Assembly: GCA_032622095.1 (NCBI GenBank)
Contig: CP136066.1
Span: 46,844,911 to 46,908,910 of the forward strand
Reading direction: 5' to 3'
Source of the DNA: Siphonodentalium dalli
Taxonomy: Eukaryota; Mollusca; Scaphopoda; Gadilida; Siphonodentaliidae
Length of the DNA: 64,000 bases
In this document: piece after piece, positions 10,930 through 22,045 of the stretch
How positions within the stretch are numbered: the stretch's first letter is position 1
Layout of the letters: each line of letters opens with the position of its first letter
Program-made: the position numbers and the translations under genes
Notes under the pieces: generated by a model
What the model was told of the DNA's origin: nothing
Database searches by the model: none
The model's input: only the letters and a program-made list of their open reading frames with translations

Positions 10930-12650
10930 GGGATGGCGTCTAATGCGGAGGGGCGTCTAATGGGGAGGGGCTTCTTATGAGCCATGGATGCATATCAATC
11001 ACATTCGTATGGGGATGGGCGGCTAATGAGCCATGGATGTATATCAATTACATTCGTGTGGGAGAGGGGCGTCTAATGAGTCATGGATGCATATCAATCA
11101 CATTCGTGTGGGAGAGGGGCATCTAATGAGTCATGGATGCATATCAATCACATTCGTGTGGGGGGATGGGGCGTCTAATGCGGAGGGGCGTCTAATGGGG
11201 AGGAGCTACTTATGAGCCATGGGTGCATATCAATCACATTCGTATGGGGATGGGCGGCTAATGAGCCATGGATGTATATCAATTACATTCGTGTGTTGGG
11301 GGGGGGGGGGGGCTAATGAGCCATTGATGCATATCAATTACATTCGTGTGGGAGAGGGGCGGCTAATGAGCCATGGATGCATATCAAACACATTCATGTG
11401 GGAGAGGGGCGTCTAATGAGTCATGGATGCATATCAATCACATTCGTAAGGGGAGGGGCGTCTAATGCGCCATGGATGCATATCAATCACATTCGGTGGG
11501 GGGGGGGGGGCGGCTAATGAGTCATGTATGTATATCAAGCACATGTGTGTGGGGGATGGGCGTCTAATGAGTCATGGGTGTATATCAATCACATTCGTGT
11601 GAAGGGATGGGGCGTCTGCTGAGTCATGGATGTATATCATTCACATTCGTGTGGGGAGAGGGGCGTCTAACGAGTCATGGATGCATATCAATCACATTCG
11701 TGTGAGGGGATGGGGCGTCTAATGAGCCATGGATGCATATCAATCACAGTCGTGTGGGGGGTGGGCGGCTAATGAGTCATGGATGTATATAAATCACATT
11801 TGTGTGGGAGAGGGGCGTCTAACGAGTCATGGATGCATATCAATCACATTCGTGTGGGGGATGGGGCGTCTAATGAGCCATGGATGCATATCAATCACAT
11901 TCGTATGGGGGGTGGGCGGGTAATGAGTCATGGATGTATATCAATCACATTCGTGTGGGGGTGGAGCGGATAATGAGTCATGGGTGTATATCAATCACAT
12001 TCGTGTGGGGAGAGGGGCGGCTAATGAGTCATGGATGTATATCAATCACAATCACATTCGTGTGAGGGGATGGGCGTCTAATGAGTCATGGATGTATATC
12101 AATCACAATCGTGTGGGGGGATGGGGCGTCTAATACGCTATGGATGCATATCAATCACATTCGTGTGATGTGAGGGGCGCTAATGAGTCATGGATGTATA
12201 TCAATCACATTCGTCTGGGGGGATGGGGCTACTAATGAGCCATGGATGGATATCAATCACATTCGTGTGGGGGATGGGCGAATCATTGATGTATATCAAT
12301 CACATTTGTGTAGGAGAGGGGCGTCTAACGAGTCATGGATGCATATCAATCACATTCGTGTGAGGGGATGGGGCGTCTAATGAGTCATGGATGTATATCA
12401 ATCACATTCGTGTGGGGGTGGGGCGGATAATGAGTCATGGATGTATATCAATCACATTCATTTGGGGAGAGGGGCGTCTAATGAGCCATGGATGCATATC
12501 AATCACATTCGTGTGGGGGTGGGGCGGATAATGAGTCATGAATGTATATCAATCACATTCGTGTGGGGAGAGGGGCGGATAATGAGCCATGGATGTATAT
12601 CAATCACCTTCGTGTGAGGGGAGGGGTGTTAATGAGTCATGGATGCATAT
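10930..12650. repeat. ~50-bp minisatellite, about 34 copies, G-rich
   Basis: The unit reads roughly GAGYCATGGATGYATATCAA followed by TCACATTCGTGTGGGGGATG and GGGCGTCTAAT, and varies from 49 to 51 bp through the length of its G-run (3 to 14 Gs). The G-tracts give the plus strand possible quadruplex-forming capacity. Open frames with NESWM, MDAYQSHS and NHIRVG strings are produced by the repeat in three registers and are not genes. The length variation breaks any single frame. Confidence 0.95.
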
Positions 12651-13029
12651 CTCGATCACCCAACATCACAATTCTGATAACACAACGTGTAACCGTTCAA
12701 TCTTTTAGAGAAATGGATAATCGCTGACAAGCAGTTACTTGATTTAAGATTCAGGTAAAGTTGTTTTCTCTACTGAATATTGCTGACAATGTGGCTCCAA
12801 ATAATATCCATGAGGGTGTTGAGTATAACCCCGTTTGATTATTTAAAGAACAACAAGATGGCGTCCATCTCGGCTGCCGTTTTTAGAATAGCCATGCACT
12901 ATGTCAGTTTGATAATATTCCTATGATTACAGCATTACGTCACATTTTAAAAGTTGAATTGATACAACCCTATCGACATGGCTGCCAAAATTATTAGTAA
13001 AATTGGAAATAACTATCGCTCTTTATCGC
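12651..13029. other. Short spacer with two ATGGC-containing words
   Basis: AAGATGGCGTCC (about 12857) and ACATGGCTGCC (about 12977) each open only 21-22 codons. They probably reflect the CAAGATGGC-type repeat found elsewhere in the window rather than gene starts. Confidence 0.3.
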
Positions 13030-13378
13030 CCGTGCTTGAATGAACAGCAGTTGGAAATTTCGGAATGAAACGATGGTTGAATGTTTCTGTTATTGTAAAT
13101 AAGTAACCAATACCTATTGAAAAGTGGATTGACTAGTTTCATATTTTCAATAAACAAAATTATAGTAATTCATCCTCAGTCAGAAGATTTCCAATCCTAG
13201 GGGATGTTTTGGTTGGAATTTAGTAAGTGGGAAGGTTTCAGGTACATGTATCAGGTGAAAAATATATTTCAATAACGATTTGAGTGCAAACGAAAATTAG
13301 TCGAGTTGCGAAAACGGATTGGTTCACGTGGGTGGTCGAAATACCCCTTACCCAACGAATGTCCGGGTCACGTCCCTG
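13030..13378. mobile_element. TIR element with GTTGGAAATTTC cores, truncated copy 3
   Basis: It starts within AGCAGTTGGAAATTTC and ends GGGTCACGTCCCTG, the same right terminus as the copies at 1303 and 5125. The left terminus is missing. A CAGGTAC word at about 13240 suggests internal rearrangement. Confidence 0.5.
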
Positions 13379-13854
13379 AAATATGTCTCATCCTTTCTCA
13401 GACTATAGATGTTACATCCGGTTTGACACCAAACGACACAGACACAGCACACAAAACGTTCTTTAAAATACACCGTACCAATGGGAAATGAAACAACAAA
13501 GGTTCTTGGATACAGCCGACCAAAAGTTAAACCTGGTGATAATCCATTTCATAAACTCCCAAAACGACAAATTGATTATTATTATTTTCCAAGTTATTTT
13601 TCAATTAACAGAAACGTGCCACTTGTTCTTGTAAAGGTCTGTACAATTTTATTATATTGTATATATTCGTCTCGTCGTGAGATTTCTGATATTTGTGACA
13701 TAAATTCAGTTGACTTTTTAAAGGGTGTTGAGAAGGCAGTGAACAATTGGTTGTTTGAGGCGATGGGTAACATAACTACATACTGTTCTCAGTGGTATCC
13801 TTGGGTTGAAACGAACCTTCGCGCGTACATAGCACGACCGTCTAACCCGTAACT
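13379..13854 (+). other. Unassigned 123-codon open frame in a spacer
   Basis: An ATG at 13481 opens 123 codons to 13852. Its start MGNETTKVLGYSRPKVKPGD is not low-complexity, and composition (W, Y, P, K spread) is more protein-like than its neighbours. No domain, signal peptide or splice arrangement was recognised, and no homologue comes to mind. It could be a chance frame, a decayed exon or a fast-evolving gene. The first is most likely. Confidence 0.15.
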
Positions 13855-14790
13855 ATATAGATACCAGTAGGTAATTAACGGGTGGCCCCATGGTCAAATG
13901 GGCAGTATAATATGGTGTATTATGGTAGTAGAATATATACACAGCATAGGTTGTGAACATTTACTTGCTGTGTCATCCGCCGGTGGGTTTATTAACCCCC
14001 TGAATTCCGATATTGACTAAAGAACCCGGGAGAGCCCGGGCAGACCCAGAGACCAGATCACGCTATATATCGACGACTAACTGTATCCATACACTTATTA
14101 AACGTAAACGTCGAAGATTGACTCGCGTCTCGTTCATGGCCTGGTTAATTAACCCCTTAAATGACGATATGGGCCAGAAGAGCACATGTGAGCCAGAGTA
14201 AGTCCGGGCAGGCCCGGGCGGCCCAATGGACCGATGGGCACTATACTATGATGCCTCATGGTAGTAAGATACATACAAAGCATAGGTGGTAAACGATTAC
14301 TTGCTGTTTCACCCACTGCCGGTTTTATTAACCATTTAAATGCCGATATTGGCTAAAAGAACTCGAGAGAGGCCGGGCAGACCCAGAAACTCGATCATAT
14401 ACTATAGATTGATGAATAATTGTAGATTGACTTGGTGTGTCATCCATCGGCGGTTTTATTAACAATTTGAATGCCGAAATTGACTAAAGGAATCAGGGAG
14501 AGCCCGGTCACACCAGACACCGCATCACACTATATATCGACGGCTAATGGTAGCGAGTCACTTACTAAACGTAAACTGTGAAGATTGACTCGTCATCTCG
14601 TTTACGAACTTTTCACAGCCTATGCATCCTACTACCATAAGGCATCATGTTATACTGTCCACATGTACATGGGGCCGCCCGCGCTTGTCCGAGATATCTC
14701 GTGATCTTCTAACCTATATCGCCATTTAAGGGGTTAATGAACCCGCGCACGAACGAGATGGCGAGTCAATCTTCACCGTTTGAATTTTGC
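13855..14790. repeat. Composite folded repeat with GGGTTTATTAACCCC blocks
   Basis: A unit containing CTTGCTGTGTCATCC, GGTTTTATTAACC, TGCCGATATTG and GAGAGCCCGGGCAGACCCAG recurs at about 13970, 14305 and 14440. The stretch 14105-14291 (GAAGATTGACTCG...AGCATAGG) is repeated in inverse orientation at 14597-14787. The result is a ~190-bp arm inverted repeat around a ~300-bp spacer that itself holds a further unit. No transposase was seen. Confidence 0.7.
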
Positions 14791-14799
14791 AAGTGCATC

Positions 14800-15095
14800 A
14801 CTACCATTGTCATCTTACCCATGACCTTACAGTCACTACATATATACATAATCAATACATAGATGGCCATGTAGCTATAAACCGGTACAAGATACACACA
14901 ACCATACACCATACAGTCACTCCATGCATACCGATTCACCCCACACCTGACCATGACCTCTCCCTGTATACCTATACATCTCACTATGGATAACACACTC
15001 ATAACCATACAGTCACTCATTGTATACATATTCACATCATCCAAGACATACACTAACACCGTGCATACCTATTCACCTCAAATATGATCATAGAG
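14800..15095. repeat. Irregular low-complexity repeat (ACCATACAGTCACTC words)
   Basis: ACAGTCACT recurs at about 14829, 14910 and 15009, and CATACCTATTCACC-like words alternate with it. The spacing is uneven, so this is a decayed short tandem repeat. Confidence 0.5.
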
Positions 15096-15173
15096 TGACT
15101 CCCTGGTTACCATCTTGGCATCCATTCTGTATCCAGTTGATATTGGTTTATCATAATGGAACAGAAGGGCCAC

Positions 15174-15524
15174 ATACCTGATGGACAAAACAAGCGTCTA
15201 CTTAACCGAGGTGTGGTTAGCGTTGCCACCGCGGCCGAAACTACAGTTGGGCCGCGGTGTATCTTCCATTCAGCCAGGGTGTAGTTGCCACGGTGTACGT
15301 TCATTAAACTGAAAACAGACGATACAAACCAGAAATCTAACCACGGTGTGCATGCCATTCGGCCGCGTTGTAGTTGCCTTTCGGCCAAGGTGTACTTGCC
15401 GTTTGGCCGCAGTGTACATGCCGTTCGGCCGCGGTGCTCAACTGCAGTTACAAATTCTGACACCGCGACTGAACGGCAAATACACCGCGGTGCCACTGGA
15501 CACTTGTTTTGTCCAGAAGGGTAT
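15174..15524. mobile_element. MITE with GGACAAAACAAGTGTCC termini, copy 1
   Basis: Left terminus ATACCTGATGGACAAAACAA, right terminus reversed ATACCCTTCTGGACAAAACA. The interior carries repeated GCCGTTYGGCCGCGGTGTAC units and a central GTTCATTAAACTGAAAACAG block. A second copy with the same order of blocks lies at 27278-27655. Length about 350 bp, no coding capacity; the frames over it are repeat shadows. Confidence 0.8.
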
Positions 15525-15779
15525 TATGGTTCATCTCAGTTCCGTCTCAAAGTTCTGCCCTTTTCCTTTCAATAATATGGTCAGAATCACAAAAGAGGTT
15601 CTCCGTAAAATTCCATACTTTAAAATAAATTTGTCATGCCCCATACGGAACTGGGACAACCATAATAAAACATTTAGTTGTCAGTTAATTAACTAACACG
15701 TATAATAATCAAGTGAGTCACAATTTGCTACATTTTCGGATAACTCAGAGACTAAGGTTATATATATAATGTTATAATG

Positions 15780-16600
15780 ATATATGTAAAAAAAATAACT
15801 TATTACCAATTTGGTTGCCATTTTGGAATCCATCTTGAGCAATTTGTTCTATAAACACCGTAGTGTGACACATTTAAGATAGACCAATACAATAAACACC
15901 TTTAAATCCAAATATAATTACATATTACTAGAAAAATGGTCCAAACCTGAAAAGTACATTTTTGCCGATATTTATGTCAGGTTTTTGAGAGAAACGTCCA
16001 ATAGTTTTGGTGATGTCAGTGGTGGCAACAGTAACAATCAACCATGGTGCAGCAGACATGTTAGTATTCAATGTATAGAAGGCATAATAGCCAATTTTGT
16101 ACATCAACCTCAACGTGTAAGCGATTGCAGGACACCCTAGGGCGATATTTACCATTTTCCATATTTTGGCGGCCATTTTGGCAGCGATTTTGAGCAAAAG
16201 TAAGCTGGAATATTCATAGGTAATGGTATGCCTCACTTAATTGCAACCTTCTGTTCATTTCTTGTTGAAATATGACTAGAATCCCAGTTGTGATTTTTTT
16301 GTGAAATTTTATAACGCGTTCTGTAAAATCGAATTTTTGAGGGATCACAAGTGGATGTGACCCCAATAATTGCATATTTAATTGCTTCAATGAGCAGTTA
16401 ATATATAAAATACAAAATAAAGTCATTTTACTGAACCAGTTCCAAACAGCATGAACTGGTCTAGAAGATATTTGTGAAAAAATGTCATATTTTCAACTTC
16501 CGGCGGCCATTTTGGTGGCCATCTTGGATGGTGAGTTTCAATTTTGGCCCAAACTAGTGTCATTATGTCTTAGCTTCATGAAAATATATACATTTTACTA
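15780..16600. repeat. Diverged ~340-bp repeat with GGCGGCCATTTTGG words
   Basis: TTGCCATTTTGGAATCCATC (about 15816), GGCGGCCATTTTGGCAGC (about 16168) and GGCGGCCATTTTGGTGGCC (about 16502) sit in similar contexts 335-350 bp apart. The motif is the reverse complement of the CAAGATGGCTGCC family at 31000-32600. Confidence 0.5.
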
Positions 16601-17471
16601 GATTAGTCATGTGAATTTGCAACAAATTGGGGGGGGGGGGGTAATACTGTTTAGGGCGCTATAAAAAAATTGCTCAAGGCTGACAGATGGCCAGGCGATA
16701 AAATCTTGATGTCGGATACCTGAATTTACAAAATCCGCAGAGAAAAAAACTTTATACGCGAAAACACGCATTCGTGAATTCCGGGGGTTTGGCGACCGGA
16801 CTAAAAATACTTAATCGGGGTTCACGATTAGATATCTATTTATATTTAATCGCAGTGGATATACATATACTTATACATGTATATATGTATATGCGTACGT
16901 GTACGTTGCTAATACATTGTAGCTTATGTCAGCTTCCGGTGGGCAATGTACGTTACCTCTTGTCGTGAATTTAAGTGTCATTGGGCTTCGGACCGTGGGC
17001 TAGCGTCACCAAATAATCATACGTGGAGTTCATTCTTCATGGATTCATCTGCTATGGGAGAGCTAGACTCTGATTTAAGTTCCCAGATGGTGAATATTGT
17101 GATGTGCACCAATTGAGCACCTCGAGTATGTAATGTGTCGTCTATCAATTTGGGGATATAGAGAAATTAAAAACTCAAAAAGAAAGTATTTGTGAAGAAT
17201 TTTTAATGAAATTAAAGAACATTGATAATAAAGATACTTCCCAGCGAAGATGAGTCAGAAGCAGAATGAGATCAACAGAGTGTGAATTTAGTTATGCTAG
17301 CCCGTTCGGTAGTATCACTAAATTCGCCCTTTGAGGACCTCATTCTGCAGATATCCGGATCATATTCCCAGGACTGTCCACAAAATATGTGGGTCGTACA
17401 AAACGATACCGAGCAAAAACACTTATTTTTTAACAAGTAGCAACTCTACAGCGATTTACAACTATTTCGGT
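16601..17471. other. Spacer with a G12 run
   Basis: A G-tract lies at about 16629-16640. No exon or transposon terminus was recognised in the rest. Confidence 0.35.
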
Positions 17472-18253
17472 CAGTCCACTATGGAGGATATGCTCCTCGA
17501 AATCTCATTCCGCCCGAGCAAGATTCCGATTCCGAGCGGTATAAGTTCCGATTCCGCGAACGTTTTGCTCGATTTTCTACGACAATGTTTACTAATTGGT
17601 GTATATGGAGGGAGCAACTCATGGGATGACACATAAAATGTTAGGATTTGTTTCTAAGGTATTCTACTCTTCACTTACTTTTTCTTTAGTCCCATATATA
17701 GTACGCTGAACTAAATTACAAGGGTTGCCCACTCAAATCCACACACACACAGACGAAAAGTATGGTGTACAAATGTGAATTTCGAAGCGAAAAAGATAAT
17801 GTTTTGTAGAACAAATTGCTTACGTGTATCCGCAAACAACCCATCGTTACTTTAAAAAATACAGTTGATCACAATACGCGATTTTAGCTTGACATGTTGC
17901 CTTAAAAGTATCACTACCATACGTTCCGATTCTGTTTTCGGAGTGTTCCGATTCGCGACACGCACATTTTCAATGTTCCGATTCCTGACATGGATAAATG
18001 TTTACTGTAATCCAATTAATTGTTTAATTTTGCTGGCTCCACGACGGTTCTACATGACTGTAAATTGTCCTATAATGATTAACTAAGTACAACGAATTAG
18101 TAACTTATACTACAACATATCTACAACGTCACTGGTGATTTTGATGCGATGTTTTTGTTTATTTTCCCATAATATCTTGAGGTACTTTATTAAAAAGACC
18201 AAACATACATGTATACTTATGGGAAGTCAAATTGACATTTATACATAATTGAG

Positions 18254-18705
18254 CTTAAATGTACTGAATCCGACTCGATGGTCCTCAGATCATCATATTC
18301 CAACAACAACAATGTTTTTTTTAAATGCTGCTCCAGTTATCAGAATCGATTAATTGCCCTAAAATAAACCAGTCAACTATAGTACCAAATTGCTCAAAAC
18401 CTCTAATTTATCAACATTGTGTTCAATGAAATTTTGCCGGTTTGTCAATTATTTGACACTAAAAGCCGCATGATTTTAGAGTTATCCATGTTGATCCGCA
18501 ACTTGGTCCGATACCGTCTTCTCGTCGACCTTTTACTGGGCCACTAAAAATTATCAGTGGTACAAAATAATAGATTTCAAAAATCAATATTTGATCACTC
18601 TGAACTTTGATGAGTGGGTTCCTCGACTCGAATCAAATATTTTTGACCACCGAAGCCTAGAAAATAGTAATTTTGCGATCGTTAATGGCGACTATGCACC
18701 TTTAA
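18254..18705 (-). mobile_element. TTAAAGGTRC family MITE, full-length, inverted
   Basis: It runs from TTAAATGTACTGAATCCG to GACTATGCACCTTTAA with the family blocks ATTTTAGAGTTATCCAT, CTGGGCCACTA and GGGTTCCTCGACTCGAATC between. The length of about 450 bp matches the copies at 44900-45375, 45389-45841 and 61090-61532. TTAA at both outer edges is compatible with a TTAA target duplication, but a TA duplication cannot be excluded. Confidence 0.75.
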
Positions 18706-19250
18706 TCACAATAAGGAATATCTAATTGCGCTTAAGCACAATAAGGACAGATCTAAATGCGCTTAAGTGAATATTTTATTGGGTTTAACAAAAAGGAACC
18801 TCCAATATCACTTTAAAAGCGCAATAAGGAATATTATTATTGCGCTTAAGTGCAATAAGAGCTAATTGGGCTTAAGTGGAAATCAAATTCTTCCTTAATA
18901 TGCTTAAGCACAATAACCCACATTACATAAACACTAATTCAAATGGTGTAGTCCATAGGACAATGGTTGGAGTTTATTTGTGACCGGTGACTGTCCACGC
19001 ATAGGCCTATTCGGATTCTACTATTTGCACAGAGGGGTGATCTCATGATGGAGATATTAATTGCGCGATGTAATTGCGCTTAGGTGCAATGAGAAATGTC
19101 TTATTTTTGCTTAAGCGCAATAAAGACAATTCGAATTGAGCTTAAGCACAATAAGAGAATATCTTATTGCGCTCATAAGATCAATAAGGAATCTCTAATT
19201 TCGTTTAAGTGCAATAAGGAATATTCTTATTGCACTTAAGTGCAATTCCG
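18706..19250. repeat. Array of TTGCGCTTAAGCRCAATAAG units, interrupted
   Basis: Around fifteen variants of GCTTAAGYGCAATAAGGAAT occur at 20-45 bp spacing from 18715 to 18920 and again from 19065 to 19250. The core TTGCGCTTAAGCGCAA is a palindrome. About 140 bp of unrelated sequence separates the two halves. Confidence 0.8.
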
Positions 19251-20095
19251 TCTACAGTTAATTAGCCAAAACAATCGCCTGACAGCAATAATTGTATTGA
19301 AATCACGAAACCGCATATAATAAAAAAGAAACCTACTGGTTTTGAATGAAGATATTATATCATTCGTGGGTAGGTGTACACGCATATCGATTTTCCAATT
19401 GGTATTTGCTTGTACCCGTTCGTGATAATTCTCGTTTTCAGTCAAAAACCATAGTTATTCTCTCGTATCATCGTTGATTATTTACCCTGCTAATCGATAT
19501 ATCGATCGATCAGCACAATTTCAAAGTAAAATGTGCGACTTCCGGCGCGAACCTGACGTAGGCAAATTTTCAACGATGAATACTGTTTATATCAGGAAAA
19601 TGAAGATATTGATAACATTTGATAACATTATCCGAAAATGTACTGCATATAAAGAGTCTGAATGTATGCCCCTTTAATACTTTCGTCATCATTTTTAAGA
19701 CAACAGCTAAGGGCCGTCCCAATGGGACGTTTATTGCTAGAAAACTGGACGTTTCTAGACGAAATCTAAAGAGCGTTGCTCGGGCGACAATTGAACTTAC
19801 TCGGGCGACAACGGAACATACAGGGCGGGAATCGGAGCGAAAACATAAATCACCGATTACAGCATTTTGCTGGCTTTTTGGGCAACAAACGTATAGGAGA
19901 ACATGTCCCGGTTGAAGCTAGAGGTAAACATTAACATAATATGTTATTAAACTTGCATTATATCTGTGTTTTTAAGTTTTTCGGCTGGTAAATTTGAAAT
20001 TTGCTCGGTCGACAAGCGGAAAAACTCACAACGGAATCGGTATTTGCTCGGGCGGAATGAGATTTCGAGGAGCAGATCCTCCACAGTGGTTCAGT

Positions 20096-21464
20096 CTTTG
20101 CCTAAGATTGGGTAATTGCATGCCACGGCGGTGGGTCAATCTCATGTGGATATGTTGTGTTGTGGCATAAAGAAGTGAAGGTCACGTGATGAATCGGGAG
20201 GGGGGTCATAAGTTGACACATACTCCGTACGAGTTGGCGTATCCAGAGTATACGAGCTCATGGACTTACTTTAGCGATGGTGGTCGCAAACATCAACACT
20301 ACATGAACTGGGTCATGCCATGAATCTCTACTCTCTGGCTAACGCGCGTAGAGATCATATTCCACCAGTGCAAAACCTTGGAACGTTTTGAAATTTTGAC
20401 AGGGAACCTTAAAAAGTCGAACAAATAACGCGGGGAACATATTTCTTAGTTCCTTACTAATGTACTTTGTACCAAGACAACCCCAGGGAATTAACATTCA
20501 ACCCAGGAAAGCAGACAATCTTTAGTTCATGGGGGCTGCACGATTCACAATACTTATCGGCACCCCTGTTGACTATATCGAGATACGATGTACGAAACAT
20601 AAACATCAGCTTAGACCACCCGAGGTAGAAAGCTAACGCAGCATGAATATTTAGAAGCACACAGCACAATTACGGATAAGCGCGAGTCGCTATCACCGAG
20701 AAGACGATCATTGGAGTCTAATGCAGCACGCTATACGACAAGAGAAACATAAGGAAGACACTGAAGAAGACCGTTCGCCTGATCACCCGAGGTACGCCTA
20801 TACATGTACGTGATGTGCCGTGAAATACGCCCGGGGCTAACCTAATCCCCTCTGTGTATATAGTAACAGGCAAATTGACATGCGATACCTAGTTCCCAAA
20901 CGAGCTACCAGAAGTTGCCAATGACTCACGATTCTCATGGCGCTGAGAAGACAGCTGGGATCTCCAGCCGGAAACATGGATAGGAATACAAGGTAAACAT
21001 TACAATATTGTATTTCTAACAACGCTACCCCGATGGACAAGCGAAGCGGACGACAGGCCGACGAACTCAACCGGATATCAACAACGCAGATGACGAGCGG
21101 ATACGCCCAACTTATGAGGACGCGCGAAGACCCCAACCAGAACAGACGACAGGAAGACGAACACTAGGAGAAACCAGATGGAGACGATTGAATGCCATCG
21201 ACTTTGTTGTAATTAAATAATCAAATCGTGTTGATTGTCCTTGCGTTATATGCACCCCGTATTGGCACAACTTCGCTGTACGCTTTCTCTGACTTAATTG
21301 AGCTGATATCACAATAACCATCTAATTAATCACCCAGGAGAAATTCCATAATTATAATCGACGCAAAGCAAAATCGCTCACAAATTTACTTAAATCGTTA
21401 AATTTCGAGCTAGGACCTTCGCCTACAATGAAGTGCATTATTATGGAACCTATTATTAACCTAC
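20096..21464. other. Likely intron 1 of the SDR gene, otherwise featureless
   Basis: This lies immediately 3' (minus strand) of the SDR exon donor and is presumed intronic. The glycine-rich NAD-fold segment that should follow (an NNAG-type motif) was looked for on the minus strand and not found here. Confidence 0.35.
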
Positions 21465-21596
21465 CTCTATTGTTGTAATATTCCGGCTACATGCTACCAC
21501 ATTCACCCCTTCACACGTCAGTCTTCTGGCGATGGCGGCTCCGATACCCGCCGAGGCACCTGTCACGAGAGCCACTCTTCCAGACCAACGTTCCAT
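21465..21596 (-). CDS. First coding exon of a DHRS11-like short-chain dehydrogenase/reductase
   Basis: The minus-strand ATG at 21596 opens 44 codons starting [19 protein letters not shown] and ending SRNITTIE. Seen directly: T12-G13-x-x-x-G17-I18-G19 is the classical SDR TGxxxGxG cofactor loop after the first beta strand (VALVTG), followed by an alpha helix and a second strand VNVVACSR, whose final basic residue is typical of NADP preference. The exon ends GAG and is followed by GTAGGT, a good splice donor, in phase 0. Family knowledge: vertebrate DHRS11 begins with the same MERW...LALVTGAS pattern; it is a cytosolic NADP-dependent 17-beta/3-beta hydroxysteroid and carbonyl reductase. Only this exon is visible. 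Later exons (NNAG, catalytic YxxxK) were not found in the window, so they lie beyond long introns outside it or the gene is broken. Substrate is unknown. Confidence 0.85.
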
Positions 21597-21953
21597 AATC
21601 TGGCCCTCTGTGTGCAGTATGGGTCGGCAGAACTTTTACCGGACAGGTAGACTACGGTGATATGGTATGTTCGTTGAGAAAAGAACTGCGACACTGTCAC
21701 AATAGCAGCAAGCCACTGAAACAGATCACAATTTCGTATGCAGTGTATGGCCGCATGCACGCAACAGCTATATTATACCACATGCAAACAGTAGGCAAAC
21801 GTATTGGCATTGTTACAGCACTGTCATACACAGAGATTCATAACAAAGATGAACACATTGATAGTTGGGATAGAACCAAAAAACGGACCCCGTTGGTTCA
21901 GAGTACCCGACCAAAGATAATTAACCGAGTGTGTTTATCACAGCACGCATGCA
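21597..21953 (-). promoter_or_regulatory. Presumed 5' UTR and promoter region of the SDR gene
   Basis: This is assigned only by position upstream of the minus-strand ATG. No clear TATA box or initiator was recognised. Open frames here are not convincing. Confidence 0.3.
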
Positions 21954-22038
21954 CTAACTGCATCACCTTTCCCATCGCCTGGTGCCGGAGTACGCGCTAA
22001 CTGCATCACCTTTCCCATCGCCTGGTACCGGAGTACGC
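21954..22038. repeat. 43-bp tandem duplication upstream of the SDR exon
   Basis: CTAACTGCATCACCTTTCCC starts at 21954 and again at 21997. The copies differ at GGTGCCGG versus GGTACCGG. Near-identity implies a recent duplication in the presumed promoter-proximal region. Confidence 0.9.
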
Positions 22039-22045
22039 AATGTAG

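Larger units (their letters stand above)
17472..20095. mobile_element. 2.6-kb TIR element with CACTATG/CACTGTG ends
   Basis: The left end CCACTATGGAGGATATGCTC (from 17476) and the reverse of the right end CCACTGTGGAGGATCTGCTC (from 20089 inward) match for about 46 bp with two differences, then continue more loosely through CCGATTCCG. TCAGTC lies just outside on both sides (17471-17476 and 20091-20096). Subterminal CGCCCGAGCAA/TTGCTCGGGCG words recur in both arms (19776, 19799, 20043). No transposase was recognised. The interior hosts a TTAAAG-family MITE and a TTGCGCTTAAG array. Confidence 0.65.

Noticed and set aside
10980-12730. Many 60-76-codon frames with NESWM and NHIRVG strings
   Set aside because: All come from the 50-bp minisatellite in shifting registers. 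No single frame spans it.
12855-13045. Two ATGGC-containing 21-22-codon starts
   Set aside because: They resemble the CAAGATGGCTGCC repeat word found many times in the window.
15285-15700. Plus-strand frames of 96 and 116 codons
   Set aside because: They overlie the GGACAAAACA MITE and its CCGCGG subrepeats.
20120-20175. Possible small exon reading VIACHGGGSISCGYVVLW on the plus strand
   Set aside because: Only about 25 codons after a weak acceptor. No family recognised and no donor found.
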